Positions 51,556 through 61,460 of a stretch of 64,000 nt of DNA are shown piece after piece. How positions within the stretch are numbered: position 1 is the stretch's first letter; every line of letters begins with the position of its first letter. The notes below the pieces were generated by a model that saw only the letters and a program-made list of their open reading frames with translations, made no database searches and was not told where the DNA came from. The translations under genes and the position numbers were made by a program. The DNA is taken from the NCBI RefSeq assembly GCF_030145815.1, contig NZ_JAIXHL010000006.1:62001-126000 (forward strand). Direction: 5' to 3'. This stretch comes from Sphingomonas sp. (GTDB lineage Bacteria > Pseudomonadota > Alphaproteobacteria > Sphingomonadales > Sphingomonadaceae).

Positions 51556-52026
51556 CTAGGGCAGCGGGACCGCCTCCGGAACTGGCAATGATTCCAACAC
51601 TGCCCGCAATTCGCGATTTCGCTCTGCATACTGCTTCGGTTCACAGCCGAAATCGGCGATATACCACTGCCCGCCATACGAACCGCGCCAGTGGATCGTC
51701 ACCCCGCCCTGATCGGTCACTTCCTCACCCTCGCATGTTCGCTCCAGCAGTGCCCCAGCCTCGGCCTCGTCGACCGTTTCATCCAACCGCCGAAATCGCT
51801 CAAGACGCCGCTTCAGTTCGTCATAGCGCTCGTTCGAGAGCAAGAAGCCGCCTCGATCGACCCGCCCCGTATGGAAATTTGATCGGACAAAGGCACCTTT
51901 CCCCTTGCCGTCGATCGCCACCTCTAACCCCGGTGCGCGCAGCTCGATCCTGTCGAACGCCGGCCTTTGCGATTCAAAGCAGCCGGTCAAGCACAGCAGT
52001 AAGAGGCAACCTGGAACCCATCGCAT
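51556..52026 (-). CDS. Putative lipoprotein of unknown function
   Basis: MRWVPGCLLLLCLTGCFESQRP signal with lipobox LTGC. Confidence 0.65.
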   Translation of the reverse strand: MRWVPGCLLLLCLTGCFESQRPAFDRIELRAPGLEVAIDGKGKGAFVRSNFHTGRVDRGGFLLSNERYDELKRRLERFRRLDETVDEAEAGALLERTCEGEEVTDQGGVTIHWRGSYGGQWYIADFGCEPKQYAERNRELRAVLESLPVPEAVPLP

Positions 52027-52180
52027 GGCTGGGACCGTCGCATGCCGAAGTGAGTTCGACAATTGCCCGAGTTGCTTTCCTACACGGCCCGGCCTCGCTA
52101 GGCAGATCCAATGCAGTTTCCCCTACCCATTTTTGCCTCTCGTGCAGCTGCCGCGCATCCGACGCCCGGCCGTCGTGACA

Positions 52181-52234
52181 CTGTCGCCTTGCTGCCGGGC
52201 ACTGTCGCGCAATTGTCGCGCTATCGTCGCGTGA
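52181..52234 (+). repeat. Tandem ~11-bp direct repeats (TGTCGC core) upstream of ispDF
   Basis: ctgtcgccttg/ctgccgggca/ctgtcgcgcaa/ttgtcgcgcta/tcgtcgcgtga. Confidence 0.6.
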
Positions 52235-52298
52235 CGGGCGTTTCCATGTTCAAACGCGTCATGTCAGCATCGCTCGACTGTCGCCTAAGCGTCACATC

Positions 52299-53450
52299 AT
52301 GACCACCGCAGCCATCATCGTCGCTGCTGGAAAAGGCACCCGCGCAGGCGGAACCGTGCCCAAGCAGTTCGCCCCGCTCTGCGGAAAGCCAATGGTTTCT
52401 CATAGCGTTACCGCACTAACCTCCCACCCGCTGATAACCCAAGCCATCATCGTCATCGGCGAAGGACAGCAGGACCACCTCCGCGCAATACCCCTCCAAA
52501 ACGTCCGCTTCGTCCAAGGCGGGGCCGAGCGCCGCGACTCGGTCCGCGCCGGGCTGGAGGCACTGGAGGGCAAGGGGGTGACCCGCGTCCTGATCCACGA
52601 TGCCGCCCGCCCGTTCATTCCGTCAGCGGTGATCGACGCCCTGCTCACCGCGCTCGACAATAGCCCCGGAGCGGTCCCCGCCCTCCCCGTCGCCGACACG
52701 CTGGCCAAGGGCAGCGAAACCCTCGGCGACAATGTCCCGCGCGCCGGACTCAACCGCATCCAGACGCCCCAGGCGTTCCACTATGACGCCATCCTCGCCG
52801 CCCACCGTGCCTGGCCCGACGGCGACGAAGCCACCGACGACGCCCAGATGCTCCGCCGCGCGGGCCATGACGTCAGCCTCGTCCCCGGAGACGCAATGCT
52901 CGAAAAAATCACCCACCCCGCCGATTTCGCCGCTGCCGAGGCGCGTCATGCCGCCAATCTCATCTCGCGCAGCGCGATGGGGTATGACGTGCACCGCCTC
53001 GCCGTCGGTGAGGAACTCTGGCTCGGCGGCGTGCTGATCCCGCATGACAAGGGGCTGGCCGGGCACAGCGATGCCGATGTCGCGCTCCACGCCATCACCG
53101 ACGCGCTGCTTGGCACGATCTGCGCCGGCGATATCGGCATGCACTTCCCGCCCAGCGACCCGCAATGGCGCGGCGCGGCGTCCGACCGCTTCCTCGACCA
53201 CGCCGCGTCGCTGGTGCGGGCAGCGGGCGGCATCATCGACTTCATCGACCTGACGCTGATCTGTGAGGAGCCCAAGATCGGCCCGCACCGCGAAACGATC
53301 CGCGCGCGCATCGCCGAAATCCTGAAGCTGCCCGTCGCGAAGGTCAGCCTCAAGGCCACCACCACCGAACGCCTCGGCTTCACCGGCCGCGGCGAAGGGA
53401 TCGCCGCACAGGCAATGGCTACCATTCGCATCAAGGGGGATATCGAATGA
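52299..53450 (+). CDS. ispDF: Bifunctional 2-C-methyl-D-erythritol 4-phosphate cytidylyltransferase / 2,4-cyclodiphosphate synthase
   Basis: IIVAAGKGTRAGGTVPKQFAPLCGKPMVSHSV; second half MGYDVHRLAVGEELWLGGVLIPHDKGLAGHSDADVALHAITDALLG. Confidence 0.95.
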   Translation: MTTAAIIVAAGKGTRAGGTVPKQFAPLCGKPMVSHSVTALTSHPLITQAIIVIGEGQQDHLRAIPLQNVRFVQGGAERRDSVRAGLEALEGKGVTRVLIHDAARPFIPSAVIDALLTALDNSPGAVPALPVADTLAKGSETLGDNVPRAGLNRIQTPQAFHYDAILAAHRAWPDGDEATDDAQMLRRAGHDVSLVPGDAMLEKITHPADFAAAEARHAANLISRSAMGYDVHRLAVGEELWLGGVLIPHDKGLAGHSDADVALHAITDALLGTICAGDIGMHFPPSDPQWRGAASDRFLDHAASLVRAAGGIIDFIDLTLICEEPKIGPHRETIRARIAEILKLPVAKVSLKATTTERLGFTGRGEGIAAQAMATIRIKGDIE

Positions 53451-54007
53451 CCAAATTCGCAACGCCGTTGCGCATCGCACTCTGCGCCGCGCTGGCCTTG
53501 CAGTCGGTTCACGCGGCGCAGGCACAGGCCGCTGACTGCATGCCGGCAAAAGAGGCGGAAGCGCTGTTCCTCACCATTGGCCCGACTTTCGTCAACCAGA
53601 TGGTCAAGACCTGCACGGGAACGCTCGCTCCCGACTCGTATCTGCTGCGTAGCGGTCCCGATCTTGTGAACCGCATCAAGGCGGCGGCCGCTGGCCGCGA
53701 GGACGAAGCCGTCGCTGCGTTCAAGCGGTTCGGCGACGGCGAATTTGAGGGCTTGGACACTGAGGCCGTCCTTCCTCTCGTCCGGGACACGATGGGGGCT
53801 ATGATTGCAAAAGATCTCCGCGCCAAGAATTGCGGCGGCTTTGACGCCATCTTCGCCCAGCTGGATCCTCTGCCTGCTGCGAATCTCGCCGGGGCGATCG
53901 TCGCGATCGTACAGCTTGTCGATGCGGACCGCCCCGCATCGCGAACGAAACGTAAAAAGAAGAGCGGTTCAGACTTCGATATCTGTCCGGTCTCTACAAA
54001 GCCCTGA
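53447..54007 (+). CDS. Secreted protein of unknown function (paralogue of next gene)
   Basis: Signal peptide; CMPAKEAEALFLTIGPTFVNQMVKTCTGTLAPDSYLLR...FAQLDPLPAANLAGAIVAIVQL. Confidence 0.7.
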   Translation: MTKFATPLRIALCAALALQSVHAAQAQAADCMPAKEAEALFLTIGPTFVNQMVKTCTGTLAPDSYLLRSGPDLVNRIKAAAAGREDEAVAAFKRFGDGEFEGLDTEAVLPLVRDTMGAMIAKDLRAKNCGGFDAIFAQLDPLPAANLAGAIVAIVQLVDADRPASRTKRKKKSGSDFDICPVSTKP

Positions 54008-54045
54008 CGGGGCCGCCACGTCGCGGCTGCCGACGGAGTAAGTCC

Positions 54046-54570
54046 ATGCGTTTCCGCCACCTCGCCACCACCGCCCTGTTCTGGACCGGCCTCGCCGCGT
54101 CCAGCGTTCAGGCCCAGCCGCGCCCCTGCCTAACCGATGGCGAGGCAGAGGCGCTGTTTCAGGTGCTGCTGCCCGACATGGTGAGCGAGATGGGCCGCGT
54201 CTGCACCGCCCTGCCCCCCTCCGCCTTTCTCCGCCGCCCCAACCCGGCCTTCGCCGCCCGCCTCCAGTCCGGCGTCGCCCCGGCGCTTCCGGCGGCACGC
54301 AGCGGCATCGCCAAGCTGCTCGGCCCCGATATGCAGGCCATCGCCGGGTCGATGTTCGTTCTCCCCGCGATCAAGGTGATCGTCGTACCGCTCGCCGGGC
54401 AGATGATCGAACCCGCCGATTGCCCGAAGCTCGACAAGATCGTCGCCAATCTCGCGCCCCTGCCGCCCAAAAATCTGGCTGGCGTGTTCGTCGGCATGGC
54501 ACAGCTCGACGCCGACCGTCGAAAAAGCGGGCCAAAGCTGCCGCTTTGCCCTATGGCGCGGCCCAAATGA
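54046..54570 (+). CDS. Secreted protein of unknown function (paralogue of previous gene)
   Basis: Signal peptide; CLTDGEAEALFQVLLPDMVSEMGRVCTALPPSAFLRR...VANLAPLPPKNLAGVFVGMAQLDADR. Confidence 0.7.
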   Translation: MRFRHLATTALFWTGLAASSVQAQPRPCLTDGEAEALFQVLLPDMVSEMGRVCTALPPSAFLRRPNPAFAARLQSGVAPALPAARSGIAKLLGPDMQAIAGSMFVLPAIKVIVVPLAGQMIEPADCPKLDKIVANLAPLPPKNLAGVFVGMAQLDADRRKSGPKLPLCPMARPK

Positions 54571-55085
54571 TGGACACGATTCTCCCCGCCGAACTCGTCG
54601 ATGCCGCGCGCCGCGTCGTTGAAGCCAACCGCGCCGCCGGCCGCACCGTCGCGGTTGCCGAAAGCTGCACCGGCGGCCTGGTCTGCGCCGCGATCACCGA
54701 GATTCCGGGCTCGTCGGAGATTCTGATCGCCGGGTTCATCACCTATTCCAACGCCGCCAAGACCAAGCAGCTGAAGGTCAGCCGCGACGTCCTCGAAACC
54801 TTCGGCGCCGTATCGGTCGCTACTGCCTGGAGCATGGCACAGGGCGCGCTAGAGCAAAGCGGCGCGGACGTCGCGGTCGCGATTACCGGCGTTGCCGGCC
54901 CCGGCGGCGGCACCGACAAGAAGCCGGTCGGCCATGTCGTCTTTGCCCGTGCCGAAAAGGCGGCGGACCCAGAGGTCATCGTCGCCGACACCCGCGACTT
55001 CGGCGATCTCGGCCGCGGCGGCGTGCGCCTTCAGGCGGCGTTGTGCGCGCTCGAACTGCTGCTGCCCGCCGCCGACTCAGAGTAA
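54570..55085 (+). CDS. CinA family protein (nicotinamide-nucleotide amidase domain)
   Basis: TVAVAESCTGGLVCAAITEIPGSSEILIAGFITYSNAAKTKQLKV...AITGVAGPGGGTDKKPVGHVVFA. Confidence 0.93.
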   Translation: MDTILPAELVDAARRVVEANRAAGRTVAVAESCTGGLVCAAITEIPGSSEILIAGFITYSNAAKTKQLKVSRDVLETFGAVSVATAWSMAQGALEQSGADVAVAITGVAGPGGGTDKKPVGHVVFARAEKAADPEVIVADTRDFGDLGRGGVRLQAALCALELLLPAADSE

Positions 55086-55507
55086 AGCGCCGCCGCGCGC
55101 TGTTCGAACGCGCCGATCATCATCCGCAGCGCACGGTCGAACACCTGCCCCGCGAGCATTTCAAACACGCGGTTCTTGAACGAGAAATCGACCTCGAAAT
55201 CGACCAGCACCCCGCCCTCGCCATCGGGCCGGAATTTCCAGTCATTGTGCAGGTGCTTGAGCGGGCCTTCGAGATATTCGACCCGAATATGCCCCGGCCG
55301 CTGCTTCTGCACCCGGCTGGTAAAGGTTTCGCGCAGCCCCTTGAACCCGACCATCAGGTCCGCGACCATCTCGGTCTCACTATTCGACCGGACCCGCACC
55401 GCGCTGACCCAGGGCAGGAACTCGGCATAACGGCCGACATCGGCGACCAGATCGTACATCTGTTCCGGCGTGTAGGGCAGCCGGCGAGTCTCGGCGTGAC
55501 GCGGCAT
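55031..55507 (-). CDS. Coq10/RatA-like START-family protein (type II toxin-antitoxin RatA annotation)
   Basis: RHAETRRLPYTPEQMYDLVADVGRYAEFLPWVSAVRV...EYLEGPLKHLHNDWKFRPDGEGGVLVDFEVDFSFKNR. Confidence 0.9.
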   Translation of the reverse strand: MPRHAETRRLPYTPEQMYDLVADVGRYAEFLPWVSAVRVRSNSETEMVADLMVGFKGLRETFTSRVQKQRPGHIRVEYLEGPLKHLHNDWKFRPDGEGGVLVDFEVDFSFKNRVFEMLAGQVFDRALRMMIGAFEQRAAALYSESAAGSSSSSAHNAA

Positions 55508-56451
55508 CAGACGGAAACCACCGCCTTTGCGAGCTTGGCATCGCGTGCCGCCTTCATCTTCGCGAAATCATCGCCGGCGTGATAGCTCGACCGGGTCAGC
55601 GGCGAGGACGCGACCAGCAGGAACCCCTTGGCCCGCGCGATCGCGGCATAGGCATCAAACGCCGCCGGAGTCACGAAGTCCTGCACCTTGGCGTGGCGCG
55701 GCGTCGGCTGGAGATACTGCCCCATCGTCAGGAAATCGATGTCGGCGCTGCGCATGTCGTCCATCACCTGATGAACCTCCAGTCGCTCTTCGCCCAGCCC
55801 CAGCATGATGCCCGATTTGGTGAAGATCGACGGGTCGAGCTTCTTGACCTGCTCCAGCAACCGGATCGACGCATAATAGCGCGCACCGGGGCGGATCGTC
55901 GGATAGAGCCGCGGTACGGTCTCGAGATTGTGGTTATAGACGTCCGGCCGCGCAGCCACGATCATCTCGACCGCGGCCTCATGCTTGTTGCGGAAATCCG
56001 GCGTCAGGATCTCGATCGTCGTGCTCGGCGACGCCTTGCGGATCGCCTCGATCACCTTGACGAACTGCTTAGCCCCGCCATCGGGCAGGTCGTCGCGGTC
56101 GACCGAGGTAATCACGATATGCTCCAGCCCCATCTGCACCGCCGCGTCGGCGACGTTGTTGGGCTCCATCGGGTCGACCGCACGCGGCATGCCGGTCTTG
56201 ACGTTACAGAAGGCGCAGGCACGGGTGCAGGTGTCGCCCAGGATCATCACGGTCGCGTGCTTCTTGCTCCAGCACTCGCCGATATTCGGGCACGCCGCTT
56301 CCTCGCACACCGTAGTAAGGCTCTTCGAACGCATCAGCGCGCGCGTCGCGGCAAAGCCGGCCGAGGTCGGCGCCTTGACGCGGATCCAGTCAGGCTTGCG
56401 CTGGCGGGCAGCAGGTTCGGCGGGGCGCGCGACGGGCGTGGGATCGTTCAT
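55507..56451 (-). CDS. lipA: Lipoyl synthase
   Basis: [38 protein letters not shown] (CxxxxxC and CxxxCxxC motifs). Confidence 0.97.
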   Translation of the reverse strand: MNDPTPVARPAEPAARQRKPDWIRVKAPTSAGFAATRALMRSKSLTTVCEEAACPNIGECWSKKHATVMILGDTCTRACAFCNVKTGMPRAVDPMEPNNVADAAVQMGLEHIVITSVDRDDLPDGGAKQFVKVIEAIRKASPSTTIEILTPDFRNKHEAAVEMIVAARPDVYNHNLETVPRLYPTIRPGARYYASIRLLEQVKKLDPSIFTKSGIMLGLGEERLEVHQVMDDMRSADIDFLTMGQYLQPTPRHAKVQDFVTPAAFDAYAAIARAKGFLLVASSPLTRSSYHAGDDFAKMKAARDAKLAKAVVSV

Positions 56452-56540
56452 TGCGCGCAGATAGCGTCCCGCGCGGCATTTTCCAACCGGGGGCTTTGCG
56501 CCTTGCGTCCCCGTAACGTCAGCGGTAACGCGCCCGCTCG

Positions 56541-57506
56541 ATGAGCTTCGTCGAACCCTTTCTCAGCCCGGTGATCCTGTTCTTCCTGCTCGGCGCATTC
56601 GCCGCGCTGGCCCGATCCGATCTGGCGATCCCGGAGCCGATCGCTAAGGCGATGTCGCTCTACCTGATGGCCGCGATCGGGCTGAAGGGCGGCGTCAGTG
56701 TCGCCGCCCATGGGTTGGAGGCGGGCCTGATCTGGGCCGCGCTCGCCGCGCTTGCGCTCAGCTTTCTGATCCCGATCCCGGTGTTCGGCCTGTTGCGCGG
56801 TTTTGGCCGGCTCGACTCCACCAATGCCGGTGCGGTCGCCGCGCACTATGGCTCGGTCAGCGTGGTCACCTATGTCACCGCGACGGAGATGCTGCGGATC
56901 GCCGGCACACCACCAGCCGGTTACATGGTCGCGGCGTTGGCCCTGATGGAGACCCCAGCGATCGTCACCGGCCTGCTCCTGGCGCGGCGCGCTAGCGGTG
57001 CGACGGCGCGCGTCGATGAACGAAGCGGGCTGTGGCATGAGGTCCTGCTCAACGGCGCTGTCGTCCTGCTCGTCGGCAGCTTCGTCATCGGCATGATCGC
57101 GGGTCCCGACCGATTCGCCCCGGTGGCCCCGGTGTTTGAAGGCGGGTTTCGCGGCATCCTGTGCCTGTTCCTGCTCGACATGGGGCTGATTGCGGTGCGG
57201 CGCCTGCGCGAAGCGCGTGCGCTGACGGTCCGTCTCGCCACGCTCGCGCTGCTGATCCCGGTGGCCAACGGCATGCTCGGGGTAGCGGTCGGTAGTGCAA
57301 TCGGTCTCGACATCGGCTCCGCCGCAGCGCTCGGCGTACTCGCGGCGAGTGCGTCCTACATCGCGGTGCCGGCTGCCATGCGCCTTGCTTTGCCTGCCGC
57401 CGATCCTGGCTTGTATCTCGCTATGTCGCTGGGCATTACGTTCCCATTCAATGTGGTGATCGGCATCCCCCTGATTGCCACGGTGGCGAGGATGCTGGGC
57501 ACATGA
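56541..57506 (+). CDS. SbtA-like sodium-dependent bicarbonate transporter family protein
   Basis: [51 protein letters not shown]; about ten hydrophobic segments. Confidence 0.88.
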   Translation: MSFVEPFLSPVILFFLLGAFAALARSDLAIPEPIAKAMSLYLMAAIGLKGGVSVAAHGLEAGLIWAALAALALSFLIPIPVFGLLRGFGRLDSTNAGAVAAHYGSVSVVTYVTATEMLRIAGTPPAGYMVAALALMETPAIVTGLLLARRASGATARVDERSGLWHEVLLNGAVVLLVGSFVIGMIAGPDRFAPVAPVFEGGFRGILCLFLLDMGLIAVRRLREARALTVRLATLALLIPVANGMLGVAVGSAIGLDIGSAAALGVLAASASYIAVPAAMRLALPAADPGLYLAMSLGITFPFNVVIGIPLIATVARMLGT

Positions 57507-57817
57507 CGGACACCGTCGAGCGGGTTCGCGTCGAGATCCTGGTGGACCAACCGCTGTTGCGGCGAGTCGAACAGATTGCTCGGGATGTCGGCATCAATGG
57601 TTACACCCTGCTTCCATCGCTCGGCGGGCTTGGTGCGTCGGGCCCATGGCGCGACGATCAACTCAGCGGCGCACAGGCCAAAATCTTATTTCTGACAATC
57701 ACTTCCCGAACGCGCGCTGAGCGACTAACCGACACGCTGTCCGACCTGCTCGACAGCCATGGGCTGTTGCTGGTGATCAGCCGGGTCGAAGTGGTACGAG
57801 GCGCGAAGTTCGAGTGA
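57503..57817 (+). CDS. PII-like (SbtB/CPII-type) protein
   Basis: VRVEILVDQPLLRRVEQIARDVGINGYTLLPSLGGLG...RLTDTLSDLLDSHGLLLVISRVEVVR; coupled to an SbtA-like gene. Confidence 0.75.
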   Translation: MTDTVERVRVEILVDQPLLRRVEQIARDVGINGYTLLPSLGGLGASGPWRDDQLSGAQAKILFLTITSRTRAERLTDTLSDLLDSHGLLLVISRVEVVRGAKFE

Positions 57818-58449
57818 CGGAAACCAGATTCACTAATCTCGTCGCAGGCTATCATCGGTTCAGGGAAAGCGGCTGGCGCCAGCAGCGCGACCGCTGGGCC
57901 GCACTGTCCGAAGGGCAGAGCCCCCGGGTGATGGTCATCGCCTGCTCCGATAGTCGCGTCGAGCCCGCCCAGATCTTCGATACGTCACCGGGCGAGATTT
58001 TCGTCGTGCGCAATGTCGCGAACCTGGTTCCCCCGTTCGATAATGACGGTGGTCGCCATGGCGTCTCCGCCGCAGTCGAATTCGCCGTGACCAAGCTCGA
58101 GGTCGAGGAGATCGTGGTGATGGGCCACGGAATGTGCGGCGGTGCCCATGCCGCGCTGACCGAAATGTTTCAGGACAGCCCGCCGGGCGATGGCGGCTTC
58201 GTCCATGCCTGGGTCAGCCTGCTCGACGAGGCGCGCGAACGGGTGAAGGCGCAATATGGCGACGGTCCACAGGCATCGCGCGAAATGGAGCTGGAAACCG
58301 TCCGCACCTCGATCGCGAACCTCCGCACCTTCCCGTTCGTTCCGACGCGCGAAGCGGCGGGCAAGCTGACGATCCACGGCGCATACTTCGCGATCAGCGA
58401 CGGCATCCTGCACCTGATGGGTGAGGACGGCGCGTTCAATCCGGCCTGA
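57814..58449 (+). CDS. Beta-class carbonic anhydrase
   Basis: MVIACSDSRVEPAQIFDTSPGEIFVVRNVANLVPP...VEEIVVMGHGMCGGAHA. Confidence 0.94.
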   Translation: MTETRFTNLVAGYHRFRESGWRQQRDRWAALSEGQSPRVMVIACSDSRVEPAQIFDTSPGEIFVVRNVANLVPPFDNDGGRHGVSAAVEFAVTKLEVEEIVVMGHGMCGGAHAALTEMFQDSPPGDGGFVHAWVSLLDEARERVKAQYGDGPQASREMELETVRTSIANLRTFPFVPTREAAGKLTIHGAYFAISDGILHLMGEDGAFNPA

Positions 58450-59671
58450 CCAGCGCGCGTTCCCCGACCGATTCATCCCCGGCAAACGCATCGCGCCGCA
58501 ACAGGCGAAAACTGATGCAGGCACCCCCGCCGACCGCCCGGCCCAGGTGCACGTCGCTGTCGTGCGCCGCCAGGATTCGCTTGACCACGGACAGCCCCAC
58601 CCCGCTGCCGCCGGTGGTCGAAACGCCGGGTTGGGGAAGGGCCTCGGAAGAAAATCCCGGCCCATTGTCCTCGATCGAAATCTCGATCCAGTCGCCCGCC
58701 GCGCGTGCCCGCATCGTGACATGGGGGGCATTGTCAGCCGGCGCAGCCTGTATCGCGTTCCTGAGCAGGTTGGCGACCACCTGGACCAGCTGAATCCGGT
58801 CGCCCAGGATATCGCCAACCCCCGCATCGACATGTACCGCCACGATCGACTCTGCCTCGGGACGCCCGGCCACAACCATCCTCAACGCATCCTCGAGCAA
58901 CAGCCGCACATCGGCGAACTCGGCGTTGATTTCGCCACTTTGCAACAATCTGCGCATGCGCACGACAATCTGCGAACATCGGTCGATCTCCGCGCGTGCA
59001 TGCGACAATTCGGCCAGTCCCGCAGTTCCGCGCACGCCCTCAAGCGCCCGCTGTACGACAACGATATAGTTGGACGCCGCCGATAGCGGCTGCGCGATTT
59101 CGTGCGCGATCATCGTCAGGTCGGCGCCTGCAGACTGGATCATCAATCGCTCGATCAAGCCCGCCTGTTCGGCGGCAAGCGTCTCGTGCGCCTGGATCGT
59201 CGCCATCATTTCGGCCTGCACGTCGAGTCGGTTGCGCGCCACCCCGACATAACTGCAGATCGTGCGCAGGAACTGAAGCTCGGCTGCTGAAAACGGCTCG
59301 GGCGCGCGCCGCCCAAACCCCAGCGTGCCGATCAGCGTTTCCCCATGGATCAGCGGCGTGCAGGCATAGCTGTCGAGCCCCACGGCGCGGATAAATTCGG
59401 TCATTGGGTCGGAGCTGGCCAGCACATTTTCGGCGAGGCAGGGGACCCGGTCGCGCGCGACGACGCCACAGACGGCCTGTCCGAACGCCAGCCTCTGTCC
59501 CAACTCGATCTGCGCGGGCGTCAATCCTCCGCTTCCCTCAAGCCGAAGCGCTGAGTCCCCATCGACCAGATAATGAAATAGACGTCGATCCGCAGTTCCT
59601 CCCGCACGCGATCGAACAGGTAATCGATCATGCGGCGCGGGTCGGAAGCGGCGAGCATCTTGGCGGCGCAT
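58436..59671 (-). CDS. GAF-domain sensor histidine kinase; N-terminus probably continues to 59712 across a frameshift
   Basis: GAF region FHYLVDGDSALRLEGSGGLTPAQIELGQRLAFGQAVCG; H-box TMIAHEIAQPLSAASNYIVVVQRAL; GGSGVGLSVVKRILAAH. Confidence 0.8.
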   Translation of the reverse strand: MRRQDARRFRPAPHDRLPVRSRAGGTADRRLFHYLVDGDSALRLEGSGGLTPAQIELGQRLAFGQAVCGVVARDRVPCLAENVLASSDPMTEFIRAVGLDSYACTPLIHGETLIGTLGFGRRAPEPFSAAELQFLRTICSYVGVARNRLDVQAEMMATIQAHETLAAEQAGLIERLMIQSAGADLTMIAHEIAQPLSAASNYIVVVQRALEGVRGTAGLAELSHARAEIDRCSQIVVRMRRLLQSGEINAEFADVRLLLEDALRMVVAGRPEAESIVAVHVDAGVGDILGDRIQLVQVVANLLRNAIQAAPADNAPHVTMRARAAGDWIEISIEDNGPGFSSEALPQPGVSTTGGSGVGLSVVKRILAAHDSDVHLGRAVGGGACISFRLLRRDAFAGDESVGERALVRPD

Positions 59672-59980
59672 TCCGCAAGCAGCTCCAGCAACCGGTCCTT
59701 ATCCTGCTCCAAGCAGCACCCTCCATCATGCCCGCCGGTTCAAGCCGGTCGACACGGCGTAAACGCCAATCCATCGGGCGTGGTCGATCCGCAATGTCCC
59801 TTAAACCTGTCGGTGTAGAGGTTCGCACTGCGCAAACTGAGCCATTCCCGACCAGTCTCTCCCGCCAAGCGCGCCGAACCGCCCTGTTGCTGCGCCGGGC
59901 AGGACTGTGCGCACGACCCCGCAACAGACTATGGAATCGGCGTGCGCAGTTCAGGCGTACCTGTATGCGGGGAGTATCAC

Positions 59981-60256
59981 ATGACGGCTCAGCGTTTGCT
60001 GATCGAAGGGCGCGTGCAACGCGTCGGATATCGCGACTGGGCGGTGCGCACCGCGCGCCAGCTGGGCGTAACCGGTTGGGTTCGCAACCTTCAGGACGGA
60101 CGGGTCGAGATACTGGCGGATGGCGAGGATGTTGCGCTCGACACCTTTGTCGACCGCTGCCGCGAGGGGCCGAATATGGCGCATGTCGAGCGTGTTGACA
60201 CGCATCCCGCCGAACTCGGCAATGTGAAGGGCTTTACCAAGCGGTTTACCGCCTGA
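59981..60256 (+). CDS. Acylphosphatase
   Basis: LLIEGRVQRVGYRDWAVRTARQLGVTGWVRNLQDGRVEILADGE. Confidence 0.93.
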   Translation: MTAQRLLIEGRVQRVGYRDWAVRTARQLGVTGWVRNLQDGRVEILADGEDVALDTFVDRCREGPNMAHVERVDTHPAELGNVKGFTKRFTA

Positions 60257-60267
60257 TTTGCGGCCGG

Positions 60268-60612
60268 TCAGTCTTCGACCAGCTTCATCAGCCGCCGCTC
60301 GACCGGGGCGAGCACCGGGCCGAGCTCATGGCCGCGCTTCAGCACCGCGCCCGATTCGTTGACCAGCGCCCACATGCCCTGACGGTTGCGCAGCGCCGGG
60401 CGTTTCTCGACCCGAAACTCGGGCCGCTCGGCGGTGCGGCGGAACGCAGCGAAGACAGCGGCGTCGCGACCCAGGTCGATCGCATAATCCCTCCAATGGC
60501 CCGCCGCGACCATCCGCCCATATAGGTCCAGGATCCGCATCAGCTCGGCCCGGTCGAACCCGACCTGGCTCGGTGCGCCCCGTGCGGGAAATGGCGTGAC
60601 GTTCGCGCTCAC
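60268..60612 (-). CDS. DUF2794 domain-containing protein
   Basis: [65 protein letters not shown]. Confidence 0.85.
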   Translation of the reverse strand: MSANVTPFPARGAPSQVGFDRAELMRILDLYGRMVAAGHWRDYAIDLGRDAAVFAAFRRTAERPEFRVEKRPALRNRQGMWALVNESGAVLKRGHELGPVLAPVERRLMKLVED

Positions 60613-61304
60613 GCCCGGTCGCGCTGCTCCGGCTGGCGCTCGGCCGCACGCTCAGCCAGCAAGTCGTCGAGCCGCTTGCGCATCGTTTCAAGCTCGCAGC
60701 GCATCAGCTCTAGCTTCTGTGTCGCCGGATCGTACAGTTCGCTGCACGGCGTACCGTAGGGGACGAAGTCCTTCTTCCACGCCTCCGCCTCGACCAGGGT
60801 CGGTTTGGCCGGAATGCCGACCATCACCGCGCCCTCGGGTACATCCTTGGTCACCGCGGCATTCGCCCCGACACGGGCGCGCGGGCCAACCGTGATGGGG
60901 CCGAGCACTTGCGCGCCAGACCCGATGATCACCCCGTCCGCAAGCGTCGGATGGCGCTTGCCCGCCACACCATTGTCGGGGCTGGTCCCGCCCAGCGTGA
61001 CGCACTGATAGATGGTCACATTGTCCCCGATCTCGGCCGTCTCACCGATCACGACAAAGCCATGGTCGATGAAAAAATTGCGCCCGATCGTGGCCCCCGG
61101 GTGAATGTCGATCGCGGTCAGCCAGCGCGACAGATGGTTCACCGCACGCGCCAGGAAAAACAGCCGGGCGCGGAACAGGCGATGCGCGACGCGGTGCCAG
61201 AACAGCGCCCACACCCCAGGGTAGAGCAGGATTTCTGCACGGCTGCGCGGCGCCGGGTCGCGGGCGCGGATAGAATCGAGATAGGCTGCGACGCCGCCGA
61301 ACAT
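60609..61304 (-). CDS. cysE: Serine O-acetyltransferase
   Basis: [29 protein letters not shown]...[42 protein letters not shown]. Confidence 0.94.
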   Translation of the reverse strand: MFGGVAAYLDSIRARDPAPRSRAEILLYPGVWALFWHRVAHRLFRARLFFLARAVNHLSRWLTAIDIHPGATIGRNFFIDHGFVVIGETAEIGDNVTIYQCVTLGGTSPDNGVAGKRHPTLADGVIIGSGAQVLGPITVGPRARVGANAAVTKDVPEGAVMVGIPAKPTLVEAEAWKKDFVPYGTPCSELYDPATQKLELMRCELETMRKRLDDLLAERAAERQPEQRDRA

Positions 61305-61460
61305 GATCAGGCCCCTTTTCGAACAGCCGCCTATTTAGTGAGGTCGGTTCGGCAATTCCAGCGTGGCGAGGATTTCGCTTGTCGCGGCTAAACACGATGT
61401 ATCTTGTGGGAATTGTCGCCGCCCGGCACATCAAGCGGCCGATCCAGAGCAGGTGCGTGC

